Positions 31,003 to 38,990 are shown, counted from the stretch's first letter. The stretch: DNA of 64,000 nucleotides from Actinomycetota bacterium (GCA_020161755.1 JAIUOS010000001.1:1-64000); one strand, 5' to 3'. Numbers and translations: made by a program. Notes: generated by a model from the letters alone, not told the origin.

Positions 31003-33492
31003 ATGGCCGCACCGGCCGGTGACGTCCTCGAGCAAGCCCGTGAGCTGCGGCTCGCGGGCTTGGCGCACAACTCGGCCGGGCGTCCGCACCGCGCCGCGCT
31101 GACCCTGCGCCGCGCGCTCGGACTGCTCGGCCGTTCGTCGGTCGGCGCCGGGCGGGACGTGGACGCCGTGCGGCTCGCGTGCGTCCTGACCCTCGCGGTC
31201 TCCGAGCTGGCCACCGCCGGCCTGGTCGTCGCGACCGAACGCCTCGAGGAGGCGCGCGTCCTGGCCGGGAAGGACGCCGAGTTCCAGGCGCGCTACCAGG
31301 CCCAGCGCGGCATCATCTGTGCCCGCACGGGGCAGTTCGCCGCGGCCATCGCCGACCTCGACGCCGTGCTCGTGGAACCGGAGTGGTTCACCGAGGCCGA
31401 GCAGGCGGCGCTGCTCACCACGCGGGGCATGGTCAACTTCGAGCTGGGGCGGGCCGATCACGCCGAGAGCGACTTCTCCGGTGCGGCCGACCTGGCCGGA
31501 CGCGCGGGCGACCGGCGCCTGGAGTACATGGCGACCCACAACCGCGGCTACGCGCGCTACCTCACCGGCGACCTGCCCGGGGCGCTGGCCGTGATGGCCG
31601 AGGCCGAGCAGAACCCGGTGGACGCCTCCCGCGGCACCCCGCTGTACGACCTGGCCCGCGTGCTCCAGGAGGTGGGCCTGCTGGACGACTCGCTGGAGAC
31701 CCTCGACCGTGCCCAGGCCGCCTGCCGGCCGCGGCAGGACCGGATGCTGCTGGCCGAGATCCACCTGGAACGCGCCCGCATCCTCCGGCTCACCGGGGAC
31801 TTCACCGAGGCGACCACTGCCGCCCGCGCCGCGCGGACGAGGTTCGAACGGCTCGGCGCCCAGGGCCCGGCCGCGCAGGCCGCCCTGGTCGTGCTCGACT
31901 GCAACCTCAGCCGGCGGCGGCGGCTCGACCGGGTGCTCAGCGGGGCGTTGGCGAGCGAGAAGGTGGCGATCGGGGTCGGGGACGCCGAGTTGCGCGCACG
32001 CAGCATCGCGGTCGCCGCCGAGGCCGCCGCACGGCTGGGACGGGGGGACGAGGCCGCGGCGGTCCTGCGCCGCTACCCGCGCGATTCGTTCGGGCTGGTG
32101 GTCGGGCTGCGCCACACCTACGCGGCCGCGGTGACCGACGTGGCCAGGGGACGCTCGCCGCGGCGGCGGCTGGCGGCGGCGGCGTCCCAACTGGCGGCGA
32201 GCCAGGCGACCAGCGCGTCCCTGGACTCGCGGGCGGCGCGAAAGATCCTCAGCCTGCGGCTCGCCGAACTCGACACCGACCTGGCCGTCCGGCACGGGCC
32301 GACCGACGTGCTGGCCACGCTCGAGCGGTGGAGCTCGCACGACCTGCCGGTCATCCGGCCGCCGGCCGACCCGCGGCAGGCGGAGCTCACCCAGCAGTTG
32401 CGCGGCCTGTCGCAGGCGCTGCGGGACGAGCCGGGCGGACCGTCCGCGGCGTCGCGGCGGGCCGAGAGCGAGCGGCTCGAGCGCGAGCTGTTCGAGCTGG
32501 GCCTGGCCCAGCACCAGGCCGACGCCACCGCCGACCCGTTGCCGCCGCTGGACGCTGCGCTGGCCCGCCTCGCGGCGTCCGACCGGGACCTGTTGCGGCT
32601 GTTCCCCCACGACGGCGCGCTGTGGGGCGTGGGGGTGGTCGGGGGCCGGCGCCGCCTGGAGCGGCTGGCCGACCTCGACCGCTGTCTCGAGATCACCCGG
32701 CGTCTGCGGGCCGACCTGCGGGCCCTCGCTCACCAGCCTCCCGGTGCCCTGGGGGCGGCGATCGCGGCGTCGCAGGCCACGTCGCTGGGGTGGCTGGACG
32801 ACACCGTCGTGCGGCCGTGGCGGCTGCGCGCGTCCGGGCTGGTGGTGATCGGCACCGACGCGGTGGCGTCCGTGCCGTGGGGGCAGCTGCCGTCGCTGTC
32901 CGGCGTGCCGGTGAGCGTGGCGCGATCGGTGTCGGAGTGGGCGGGACGCCGCCGGCGGGTCGAGGCGCCCGACGTGCGGGTGCTGACCGGGCCGGGCCTG
33001 CGGTTCGCGGACGCCGAGGGTGCCTGGGTGGCCGGTGCGTGGCCCGGGGCCCGGATGGCGGCTCAGGCGTCGTCGGCCGAGCTGGTCGAGGCGCTGGGCG
33101 GCGCGGACGTGGTGCACGTGGCCGCGCACGGCCAGCACCGTCCGGCCAGCCCGTTGTTCTCGTCGCTGCGGATGGCGGACGGCGAGGTCTTCGCCCACGA
33201 GCTGCCGGCCGGCCGGGTGCGCGCGGGCCACGTGGTGCTGTCGGCCTGCGACGTGGGCACCGCGCAGATGCGTCCCGGGGACGAGCCGCTGGGCCTGGCC
33301 AACATGCTGCTGGCGTTGGGGGTCGGCTCGGTGGTGGCCGCGGTCGCCCCGGTCGCCGACGACACCACCGTCGCCGTGATGGCCGACTACCACGCCGCCC
33401 TGGCCGCCGGCCGGCCCAGCGACGAGGCGCTCGCGTCCGCCGGTCGGGGGGCGCCGTTCGTCGTGCTCGGCTCGACCTGGTGCGCGTCCTGA
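31003..33492 (+). CDS. TPR-repeat protein with C-terminal CHAT (caspase-like) protease domain
   Basis: 829 residues. The first roughly 450 residues are helical tetratricopeptide-type repeats (for example AQRGIICARTGQFAAAIADL, TTRGMVNFELGRADHAESDF, LERARILRLTGDFTEATTAA). The CHAT domain (about 540-829) has the catalytic His in VVHVAAHGQH (H709) and Cys in VVLSACDVGTA (C749), then EPLGLANMLLALGVGSVVAA. CHAT proteases include separase relatives and the TPR-CHAT effector activated by type III-E CRISPR complexes; here the TPRs would sense an unknown signal. It ends the operon; the gap after it is 5 bp from the sigma partner gene upstream. Confidence 0.9.
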   Translation: MAAPAGDVLEQARELRLAGLAHNSAGRPHRAALTLRRALGLLGRSSVGAGRDVDAVRLACVLTLAVSELATAGLVVATERLEEARVLAGKDAEFQARYQAQRGIICARTGQFAAAIADLDAVLVEPEWFTEAEQAALLTTRGMVNFELGRADHAESDFSGAADLAGRAGDRRLEYMATHNRGYARYLTGDLPGALAVMAEAEQNPVDASRGTPLYDLARVLQEVGLLDDSLETLDRAQAACRPRQDRMLLAEIHLERARILRLTGDFTEATTAARAARTRFERLGAQGPAAQAALVVLDCNLSRRRRLDRVLSGALASEKVAIGVGDAELRARSIAVAAEAAARLGRGDEAAAVLRRYPRDSFGLVVGLRHTYAAAVTDVARGRSPRRRLAAAASQLAASQATSASLDSRAARKILSLRLAELDTDLAVRHGPTDVLATLERWSSHDLPVIRPPADPRQAELTQQLRGLSQALRDEPGGPSAASRRAESERLERELFELGLAQHQADATADPLPPLDAALARLAASDRDLLRLFPHDGALWGVGVVGGRRRLERLADLDRCLEITRRLRADLRALAHQPPGALGAAIAASQATSLGWLDDTVVRPWRLRASGLVVIGTDAVASVPWGQLPSLSGVPVSVARSVSEWAGRRRRVEAPDVRVLTGPGLRFADAEGAWVAGAWPGARMAAQASSAELVEALGGADVVHVAAHGQHRPASPLFSSLRMADGEVFAHELPAGRVRAGHVVLSACDVGTAQMRPGDEPLGLANMLLALGVGSVVAAVAPVADDTTVAVMADYHAALAAGRPSDEALASAGRGAPFVVLGSTWCAS

Positions 33493-33562
33493 CCACTTCG
33501 CCACCGAATTGCCCCTTCGCCACCGGAATTCCGGTGGTCAGGGGACAATTCGGTGGCGAAGT
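33491..33562. repeat. TTCGCCACCGAA-type nested palindrome, third copy
   Basis: Outer arms CCACTTCGCCACCGAATTG and CAATTCGGTGGCGAAGTGG enclose an inner CCACCGGAATTCCGGTGG palindrome. It begins at the last two bases of the CHAT gene's stop codon. It could serve as its terminator, and is related to the two copies at 20726-20969. Confidence 0.93.
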
Positions 33563-33609
33563 GGGGTCCGGGCGGACGGACGGGGGTTCCGTCCGGGTGC
33601 GGCAAGTCC

Positions 33610-33621
33610 TACTGTGTAGTA
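33610..33621. promoter_or_regulatory. short dyad overlapping the start of the RHH gene
   Basis: TACTGTGTAGTA has 4-bp inverted arms and ends one base before the ATG at 33623. Ribbon-helix-helix proteins commonly repress their own promoters by binding such short dyads, so it is a candidate operator. Confidence 0.4.
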
Positions 33622-33622
33622 C

Positions 33623-33781
33623 ATGAGCGCACCGCAGCGACGCACCCTCGTCTACTCCGTCCGGCTGAGCCCCCAGGAGAGCAACGCCATCCAGAAGATC
33701 GCGGACGCCCGGCACCTGCCGGCGTCCACGCTGGTCAGGGCGTGGATCCTCGACCGGCTGGAGATCGAGCAGCAGGGCTGA
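33623..33781 (+). CDS. small ribbon-helix-helix protein
   Basis: 52 residues: a basic N-terminus, then RTLVYSVRLSPQESNAIQKI, the beta-strand and first helix of an RHH (CopG/Arc/MetJ) fold, and LPASTLVRAWILDRLEI, the second helix. Its stop overlaps the start of a GNAT acetyltransferase gene (TGATG), giving an RHH-GNAT arrangement like TacA-TacT-type toxin-antitoxin operons. The GNAT partner is of the RimJ/RimL type rather than TacT-like, so toxin-antitoxin function is uncertain. Confidence 0.75.
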   Translation: MSAPQRRTLVYSVRLSPQESNAIQKIADARHLPASTLVRAWILDRLEIEQQG

Positions 33782-34353
33782 TGCCCGACTTCAGCGCCAA
33801 GCCCACCCTGCGGGGTGAGCGGGTGACGCTGAGGCCGGTGACCGGGGCGGACGCCGCGACGCTCCAGCACCTGATGACCGATCCCGAGGTCGGCCGGCTC
33901 ACCGGCTCGGTGCACTCCAGCAGCGCGGACGCCGGGGACGACTACCCGCTCGACCAGTTGACGGCCATCTACGCGGAGTGGGCGCGGGTGAGCGACCGGA
34001 TCGTCTGGGTGATCATCGAGAACGCGACCGGCGAGGTGGTCGGCGAGTCGGTGCTGAACGACCTCGACGAGGCCAACCTGAGCTGTGGGTTCCGTATCTG
34101 GATCGCCGGGGCGACCGGACGCGGGCTGGGCACCGAGGCCGTCCGCCTCAGCGTCGGGCACGCTTTCGCCACCGGCCTGCACCGGGTCGAACTGGAGGTC
34201 TACGACTTCAACCCCCGCGCCCGCCACGTGTACGAGCGCGTCGGGTTCGGGCTCGAGGGCACCAGGCGGCAGGCGCTGCGGTTCGACGACGGCTGGGTCG
34301 ACTGCCACGTGATGGGGCTGTTGGCCTCCGATTGGCGCGGAGGGGAAGCGTGA
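33781..34353 (+). CDS. GNAT-family N-acetyltransferase coupled to the RHH gene
   Basis: 190 residues. LRGERVTLRPVTGADAATLQ starts the RimJ/RimL-type fold. IVWVIIENATGEVVGESVLN forms central strands, GATGRGLGTEAVRL is the acetyl-CoA loop, and HRVELEVYDFNPRARHVYER is the C-terminal conserved strand-helix. The acceptor is unknown. The start overlaps the RHH stop. It may be an aminoacyl or protein N-terminal acetylase, and a toxin role is possible given the RHH partner. Confidence 0.85.
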   Translation: MPDFSAKPTLRGERVTLRPVTGADAATLQHLMTDPEVGRLTGSVHSSSADAGDDYPLDQLTAIYAEWARVSDRIVWVIIENATGEVVGESVLNDLDEANLSCGFRIWIAGATGRGLGTEAVRLSVGHAFATGLHRVELEVYDFNPRARHVYERVGFGLEGTRRQALRFDDGWVDCHVMGLLASDWRGGEA

Positions 34354-34396
34354 CCCCCCGTCGGTGTGCAAGGCTTCTTTGAGCGGAAGGACTTCG

Positions 34397-35419
34397 ATGC
34401 GGTTGCTGTTCATCGGCGCGGGCGCCGTCGGTACCTACGTCGGCGGCTCGCTGGCCGCCGCCGGGCACCACGTGACCTACAGCGAGCAGCCGGACGCCGC
34501 CGCGATCATCGCCGGCCAGGGCCTGCGGCTCACCCGCAACGACCGCACCGCCGCCGTCCGTGACTTCGCGATCTACGGCTCGGCAGCCGAGGCGCTCGCG
34601 GCCGGCCCGTACGACGCGTGCGTGTTCGCGCTGAAGTCGTTCGACACCGAGTCCGCCCTCGATGGGCTGCTCGCGACCGGCCTGGACGTCCCGCCGGTGC
34701 TGTCGCTGCAGAACGGCGTCGACAACGAGCCGACGATCGCCGGCAGGCTGGGCGCCGACCGGGTGATCACCGGGACGGTGACCACGGCCGTCGGCAAGCC
34801 GGGTATCGGCCAGGTGATCGAGGAGAAGCGTCGCGGCATCGGCATCGCGCTCGACCACCCGCTCTCCGCGGCGATCGTCGAGGCGCTGAACGACGCCGAC
34901 CTCAACGGGGTGGGCTACAACCACGCCGGCTCGATGAAGTGGTCGAAGCTGCTCACCAACCTCACCGGCAACGCCACGTCCGCGATCCTCGACGAGCCGG
35001 TCTCGGTGCTGTTCGCCGACTCCCGGCTGTACGAGGTCGAACTCGCCGTGCTGCGCGAGTGCCTCGCGGTCATGGACGCCCTGGGCCACAAGCCGGTCGA
35101 CCTGCCGGGCACCCCCGTCCGCCTCCTCGCGCTCGGCGCCACCCGGCTGCCGCGGTTCATCGCCCAGCCGGGCCTGACCCGGTTCCTCGGCGGCGGCCGG
35201 GGCGACAAGATGCCCTCGTTCCACATCGACCTCCACTCCGGGCGCGGACGCACCGAGGTGCGGTTCCTCAACGGCGCGGTGGTGCGCTACGGCGAGCAGC
35301 AGGGCGTCCCCACCCCGGTCAACAAGGTGCTCACCGAGACCCTGGAGGCGCTCAGCGCGAAGACGCAGAGCGTGGAGACCTACCGCCACAACCCCGACGC
35401 CCTGCTCGCCCTGCTCTGA
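34397..35419 (+). CDS. ketopantoate reductase-family (ApbA/PanE) dehydrogenase
   Basis: 340 residues from the ATG at 34397, preceded by GAGCGGAAGG. The N-terminal Rossmann motif is LLFIGAGAVGTYVGGSLAAA. CVFALKSFDT and LSLQNGVDNE match the family's cofactor and substrate loops, and KWSKLLTNLTGNATSAILD is the conserved Lys-containing helix. True PanE makes pantoate with NADPH. This chain is longer than typical PanE and its C-terminal helices diverge, so it may be a paralogue acting on another 2-keto or 3-hydroxy acid. Confidence 0.8.
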   Translation: MRLLFIGAGAVGTYVGGSLAAAGHHVTYSEQPDAAAIIAGQGLRLTRNDRTAAVRDFAIYGSAAEALAAGPYDACVFALKSFDTESALDGLLATGLDVPPVLSLQNGVDNEPTIAGRLGADRVITGTVTTAVGKPGIGQVIEEKRRGIGIALDHPLSAAIVEALNDADLNGVGYNHAGSMKWSKLLTNLTGNATSAILDEPVSVLFADSRLYEVELAVLRECLAVMDALGHKPVDLPGTPVRLLALGATRLPRFIAQPGLTRFLGGGRGDKMPSFHIDLHSGRGRTEVRFLNGAVVRYGEQQGVPTPVNKVLTETLEALSAKTQSVETYRHNPDALLALL

Positions 35420-35473
35420 GTGACTCCGTCGTGGGTCCCGGGACTGCACAGCCCCGGTCGCTAGGTTGAGGAC

Positions 35474-36088
35474 GTGACGAGCGAGGGCAGGGACACCAGC
35501 CGGAGCAACAACGATCCCCGCGGGCTGTGGGCGGCGGCCGCGCGGACGGACGGCTGGACGCCGACGGCGGCCGGCGTCCGGGAGGCGCAGGAGGCGTGGC
35601 GGCGCGCGGTCGAGTCGGACTTCCCGCCGGACGGCGACATCACCTGCGACCCGTGGACGCTGATGCCGCTGGCCACGCTGGTGGTGTGCAAGGTCGGGGT
35701 CACCGGCCCGCCGCCCGAGCTGGTGCAGGGCGTCCTGTCCGAGGCGGCCGTCCGCATGCTCAACGTGACTGCGCGCGGCCACGAGATGACCGACGACGAG
35801 TACGAGGAGTGGGAGGAGCGCGGCGGGGAGGACGAGGACGACGACGCGCCGAACTACATCTCCGAGCCGCGCATCTGGAACGACATCGTGGGCATCGACA
35901 CGATCGACACCAGGGGCGAGCGCTACCCGTGGATGTTCCGGACGTTCCTGCGCATCATCGCCGAGGAACTCCGGGCCGCGGGCGCGGTGCCGGCCCGGAT
36001 CATCCCGTTCCTCACCCCCGACACGCTGGCCTGGATGGCGCAGCACGGCGAGCAGTACCCGATCGACGTGGCGTTCGACCTCGACTGA
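35474..36088 (+). CDS. hypothetical acidic protein
   Basis: 204 residues from the GTG at 35474. No known family was recognised. The N-terminal half is helical (AAGVREAQEAWRRAVESDF) with a Cys-containing segment DITCDPWTLMPLATLVVCKV. A strongly acidic stretch (DDDEYEEWEE-like, near residues 110-130) follows, and the C-terminal half has FRTFLRIIAEELRAAGAV. No membrane segment or signal peptide is seen. Its stop codon is embedded in the left arm of a GGGGACAGTCCCC palindrome. Confidence 0.65.
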   Translation: MTSEGRDTSRSNNDPRGLWAAAARTDGWTPTAAGVREAQEAWRRAVESDFPPDGDITCDPWTLMPLATLVVCKVGVTGPPPELVQGVLSEAAVRMLNVTARGHEMTDDEYEEWEERGGEDEDDDAPNYISEPRIWNDIVGIDTIDTRGERYPWMFRTFLRIIAEELRAAGAVPARIIPFLTPDTLAWMAQHGEQYPIDVAFDLD

Positions 36089-36118
36089 AATGAAAGGGGA
36101 CAGTCCCCTTTCGTTTCA
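36086..36118. repeat. GGGGAC(A/T)GTCCCC palindrome holding both convergent stop codons
   Basis: A 33-bp inverted repeat with arms TGAAA/TTTCA. The TGA at 36086-36088 ends the plus-strand gene, and the TCA at 36116-36118 is the minus-strand stop of amrS. It is the whole convergent gap. Confidence 0.95.
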
Positions 36119-37198
36119 CCGGGCGAGGCGGACGGGGATGCGTCGGCCACCGAAGTCGCCGGCGGCCTCGTCGAACACCCCGGGGAGCACCGTCCCACAC
36201 GCGGGGCAGCGCCCGTCCGCGGTGAGCCGGTAGTCCAGGATCCGGTACCAGTCGCGCCGGATCACCGCCAGGCCGCAGTCGGGGCAGTGGGTGGTCTCGC
36301 CGGCCAGGTCGTGCACGTTGCCGACGTAGACGAAGTTCAGCCCGGCGTCCAGGGCGATCCGGCGCGCGCGACGCAGCGTGGCCGGCGGCGTCGGCGGCAC
36401 GTCCTGCAGGTGGTGGGCGGGGTGGAACGCCGAGAAGTGCAGCGGCACGTCCGGCCCGAGCTCGGTGGCGACCCAGCCGGCCAGCCGGGCGACCTCGGCC
36501 TCGGAGTCGTTGTGGCCGGGGATCAGCAGCGTGGTCAGCTCCACCCACACCTGCGTCTCGTGCACCAGGTAGGCGATCGTGTCCAGCACCGGCTGCAGGT
36601 GCGAGCGGGTCAGGGACGCGTAGAACTCGTCGGTGAAAGCCTTGAGGTCGACGTTGGCCGCGTCGATGTGCGCGAACAGTTCGCGCCGGGGCCGCTCGTG
36701 CACGTAGCCCGCGGTCACCGCCACCGTCTTCAGGCCCGCCTCGTGGCAGGCGTCCGCCACGTCGATCGCGTACTCGGCGAACACGACCGGGTCGTTGTAC
36801 GTGAACGCGACGCTGCGGCAGTCCAGCTCGCGCGCGGCCTGCGCGATCAGCGCCGGCGTGGCCGCGTCCTGCAACCGCTCGGGGTCGCGGGAGGTGCTGA
36901 TGTCCCAGTTCTGGCAGTAGCGGCAGGCCAGGTTGCAGCCGACCGTGCCGAACGACAGCGCGCCGGTGCCCGGGTAGAAGTGGGCGAGCGGCTTCTTCTC
37001 GATCGGGTCGACGCAGAAACCGGACGCCAGCCCGTACGTCGTGAGCACCATCCCCGCGTCCTCCCGGCGGCGGACGAAGCACGCGCCGCGCTGGCCGTCC
37101 CGCAGCTTGCACTCCTGCGGGCACAGGTCGCACTGCAGCCGGCCGTCGTCGAGCCGGTGCCACCACCGTGCCGGGTAGCCCGGAGCCTGCGTGGTCAT
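36116..37198 (-). CDS. amrS: AmmeMemoRadiSam system radical SAM enzyme
   Basis: 360 residues, start ATG 37198. The radical SAM cluster motif CxxxCxxC is in VGCNLACRYCQNW. A preceding Cys-rich segment (CDLCPQECKLRDGQRGACFV) and a C-terminal zinc-ribbon-like pair (HCPDCG ... GRCPACG) match AmrS/pyruvate formate-lyase-activating-enzyme-like proteins. SVAFTYNDPVVFAEY and NVDLKAFTDEFY are SAM/substrate loops. It is the third gene of the amrB-amrA-amrS operon with ATGA overlap. The reaction of this system is not established. Confidence 0.92.
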   Translation of the reverse strand: MTTQAPGYPARWWHRLDDGRLQCDLCPQECKLRDGQRGACFVRRREDAGMVLTTYGLASGFCVDPIEKKPLAHFYPGTGALSFGTVGCNLACRYCQNWDISTSRDPERLQDAATPALIAQAARELDCRSVAFTYNDPVVFAEYAIDVADACHEAGLKTVAVTAGYVHERPRRELFAHIDAANVDLKAFTDEFYASLTRSHLQPVLDTIAYLVHETQVWVELTTLLIPGHNDSEAEVARLAGWVATELGPDVPLHFSAFHPAHHLQDVPPTPPATLRRARRIALDAGLNFVYVGNVHDLAGETTHCPDCGLAVIRRDWYRILDYRLTADGRCPACGTVLPGVFDEAAGDFGGRRIPVRLAR

Positions 37199-37821
37199 GG
37201 CGCCGCTCCCGGCTCGCCCTCCTGCCACGCGGTCACCGTGAACCGGCGCGCCGACACCCCAGGCTCCCAGAACGTGACCGGCAGCCGGGCCTTGTGCAGC
37301 AGGTGCTCCAGGAATTCCGCGGGCTCGGGCAACTGCTCCCACACCTGCGGCAGGAACGTGCCCCGGTGCCCGTGCCAGCGCAGCACCACCCCGTCCACGC
37401 CCGGACGCAGCTGCGCGAGCAGTTCCTCCCGCGACCCGAACCGCAGCGCCTCCGACGGCGAGAGCAGCGACACCTCGATCCGTATCAGCGGCACCTCGGC
37501 GGCCGGCAACGGCGCGAACCGCGCGTCGCTGAACGCGGCCGCGCACGCGTTGCGACGGACGTCCTCGCGCAGCGCCCGGCGGGCCTCGACCGACCCGATG
37601 CACCCGCGCAGCCGTCCGTCCCGGGTCAGCGTGACGAACACCGCACCACGGTCGTCCAGCCACGCCGGGTCGTCGCGGGTGGACGCCCGGGACGCGCCGC
37701 GGGTCCTGATCGCCTCGCGCGCCAGCCCGAGCAGGATCCCGCCGGCCCGCGGGTCGGTCGACGCGGTCAGCGGGCGGGCCGGTGAGCTGGGCGAGCGGGC
37801 GTCCGTTCCGGTGCTTGTCAT
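37195..37821 (-). CDS. amrA: AmmeMemoRadiSam system protein A (AMMECR1 domain)
   Basis: 208 residues from the ATG at 37821. The AMMECR1 fold is seen in AVFVTLTRDGRLRGCIGSVE (the LRGCIG hallmark), DARFAPLPAAEVPLIRIEVS and GVDGVVLRWHGHRGTFLPQV followed by WEQLP. An unstructured N-terminal 25 residues precedes it. AMMECR1 proteins are found with Memo and radical SAM proteins in all domains, possibly in an RNA or protein modification; function unknown. Overlaps both neighbours by 4 nt. Confidence 0.92.
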   Translation of the reverse strand: MTSTGTDARSPSSPARPLTASTDPRAGGILLGLAREAIRTRGASRASTRDDPAWLDDRGAVFVTLTRDGRLRGCIGSVEARRALREDVRRNACAAAFSDARFAPLPAAEVPLIRIEVSLLSPSEALRFGSREELLAQLRPGVDGVVLRWHGHRGTFLPQVWEQLPEPAEFLEHLLHKARLPVTFWEPGVSARRFTVTAWQEGEPGAAP

Positions 37822-38642
37822 GCGTCCCCCTCGGTGAAGCTGACGGTCGCGTAGCCGACGACCGAGGACCGGTCGCCGGCGGTGTCGCCGGACGTGCGGT
37901 GGTCGACCAGGCGCGGCCGCAACGGGTGCGTTCGCGCGGCCCGGATGAGCCCGTCGATCGCCCGCGCCCCGCAGGCACTGCGACGCGGCAGCGGTTCCTG
38001 CAGGGTGAGGATGCGGCGCAGGGTGTCCGCGTCCGCCGCCCTCGCCTGCGCATAGGGCAGGTAATGGCACAGGTCGGAACTGACCAGCACCAGGGTCTCC
38101 GGGCCGCCCCAGCACGCCGCGATCACCTCGGCGACCTCGTCGGGCGTCGCGTCGCCGACCAGGACGGGCACCAGGTCGACGTCCTCCAGCACCCACTGCA
38201 GGAAGGGCAGTTGCACCTCCAGGGAGTGCTCGGGGGCGTGCGGGCCGTCCAGGACCCGCACCTGCCGGCAGCCCGTCAACTCCTCGGCGATCCCGGGGGC
38301 GAGCGGCACCTCGCCCAACGGTGTGGCGAAGGCGTCCGCGCTGGACAGCGCGAGCCCACGGAACCCCACGTAGTGCGCGGGCCCGACCACCACGACCCGG
38401 CGGACGCGGTCGCGGGCGGCCTCGATGAGCGCGTAGCCGGTGGCGGCGGTCGGGCCCGAGTACGCGTAGCCGGCGTGCGGCACGATCAGCGCCTTGGGCG
38501 GTACGGCGTGTAGGTCGGGAGCTGCGGCACGGGCCTCGCGGGCCTGTTCGAGGAGGCGGTCGAGGTCACGCGAAAGGGCGTCGGCGCGCTCGGGATAGAA
38601 ACGCCCCGCCACTGCAGGCTGCCGAACGGTCGTCATCGACAT
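37818..38642 (-). CDS. amrB: AmmeMemoRadiSam system protein B (Memo family)
   Basis: 274 residues from the ATG at 38642; an in-frame ATG at 38636 is equally possible. RQPAVAGRFYPERADAL is the Memo N-terminus. ALIVPHAGYAYSGPTAATGY has the first metal His, VVVVGPAHYVGFRGLALS the second, HSLEVQLPFLQW the third and LVLVSSDLCHYLPY the late Ser/His site. Memo is a dioxygenase-like fold binding a metal through three His. First gene of the operon; the upstream gap holds direct repeats. Confidence 0.92.
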   Translation of the reverse strand: MSMTTVRQPAVAGRFYPERADALSRDLDRLLEQAREARAAAPDLHAVPPKALIVPHAGYAYSGPTAATGYALIEAARDRVRRVVVVGPAHYVGFRGLALSSADAFATPLGEVPLAPGIAEELTGCRQVRVLDGPHAPEHSLEVQLPFLQWVLEDVDLVPVLVGDATPDEVAEVIAACWGGPETLVLVSSDLCHYLPYAQARAADADTLRRILTLQEPLPRRSACGARAIDGLIRAARTHPLRPRLVDHRTSGDTAGDRSSVVGYATVSFTEGDA

Positions 38643-38990
38643 CGCCCCCAGTGACGACGCTACTCCGCCCGGACGCGTCGCGGGGCGGGCGGGCACGAGT
38701 TGGGGCAGGAGTGCGCCCTCGGAGTCCCGGCGAGCCTGGTCAGGGTCCGTCCCCAACTCGGTCCGGGACCGAATCAGGAACCGTCCCCAACTCGGTCCGG
38801 GACCAAATCAGGAACCGTCCCCAACTCGGTCCGGGTGCAGGGAGAGACGCCGGGCCGGGAGCGCCTCTCGGCGCGTGGCCGCTCGAAGCGGCGAAGGTTG
38901 GAGCCCGGGGCTACCGCGGCCCGACGTCGGTGGAAAGGATAGGCGGACGGCACCGGCGAGCCAAGTCCCCGCCAAGGGGTGCAGGCCCGG
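38643..38990. other. 348-bp non-coding region with 34-bp direct repeats
   Basis: No credible gene was found. It contains two and a half tandem 34-bp units (38747-38835) and the inverted sequence GAGTTGGGG (38697-38705), complementary to the CCCCAACTC inside each unit, so several alternative hairpins are possible. It lies between the stop of the upstream minus-strand gene and the amrB start. Confidence 0.7.
38747..38835. repeat. 34-bp tandem direct repeat, 2.6 copies
   Basis: Units at 38747-38780 and 38781-38814 differ at one base, with a partial unit to 38835. Each begins CCGTCCCCAACTCGGTCCGG. The copy number is too low and there is no spacer structure, so this is not a CRISPR. Confidence 0.95.

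Noticed and set aside
38747-38835. CRISPR-like direct repeats
   Set aside because: Units are contiguous without spacers and number fewer than three.
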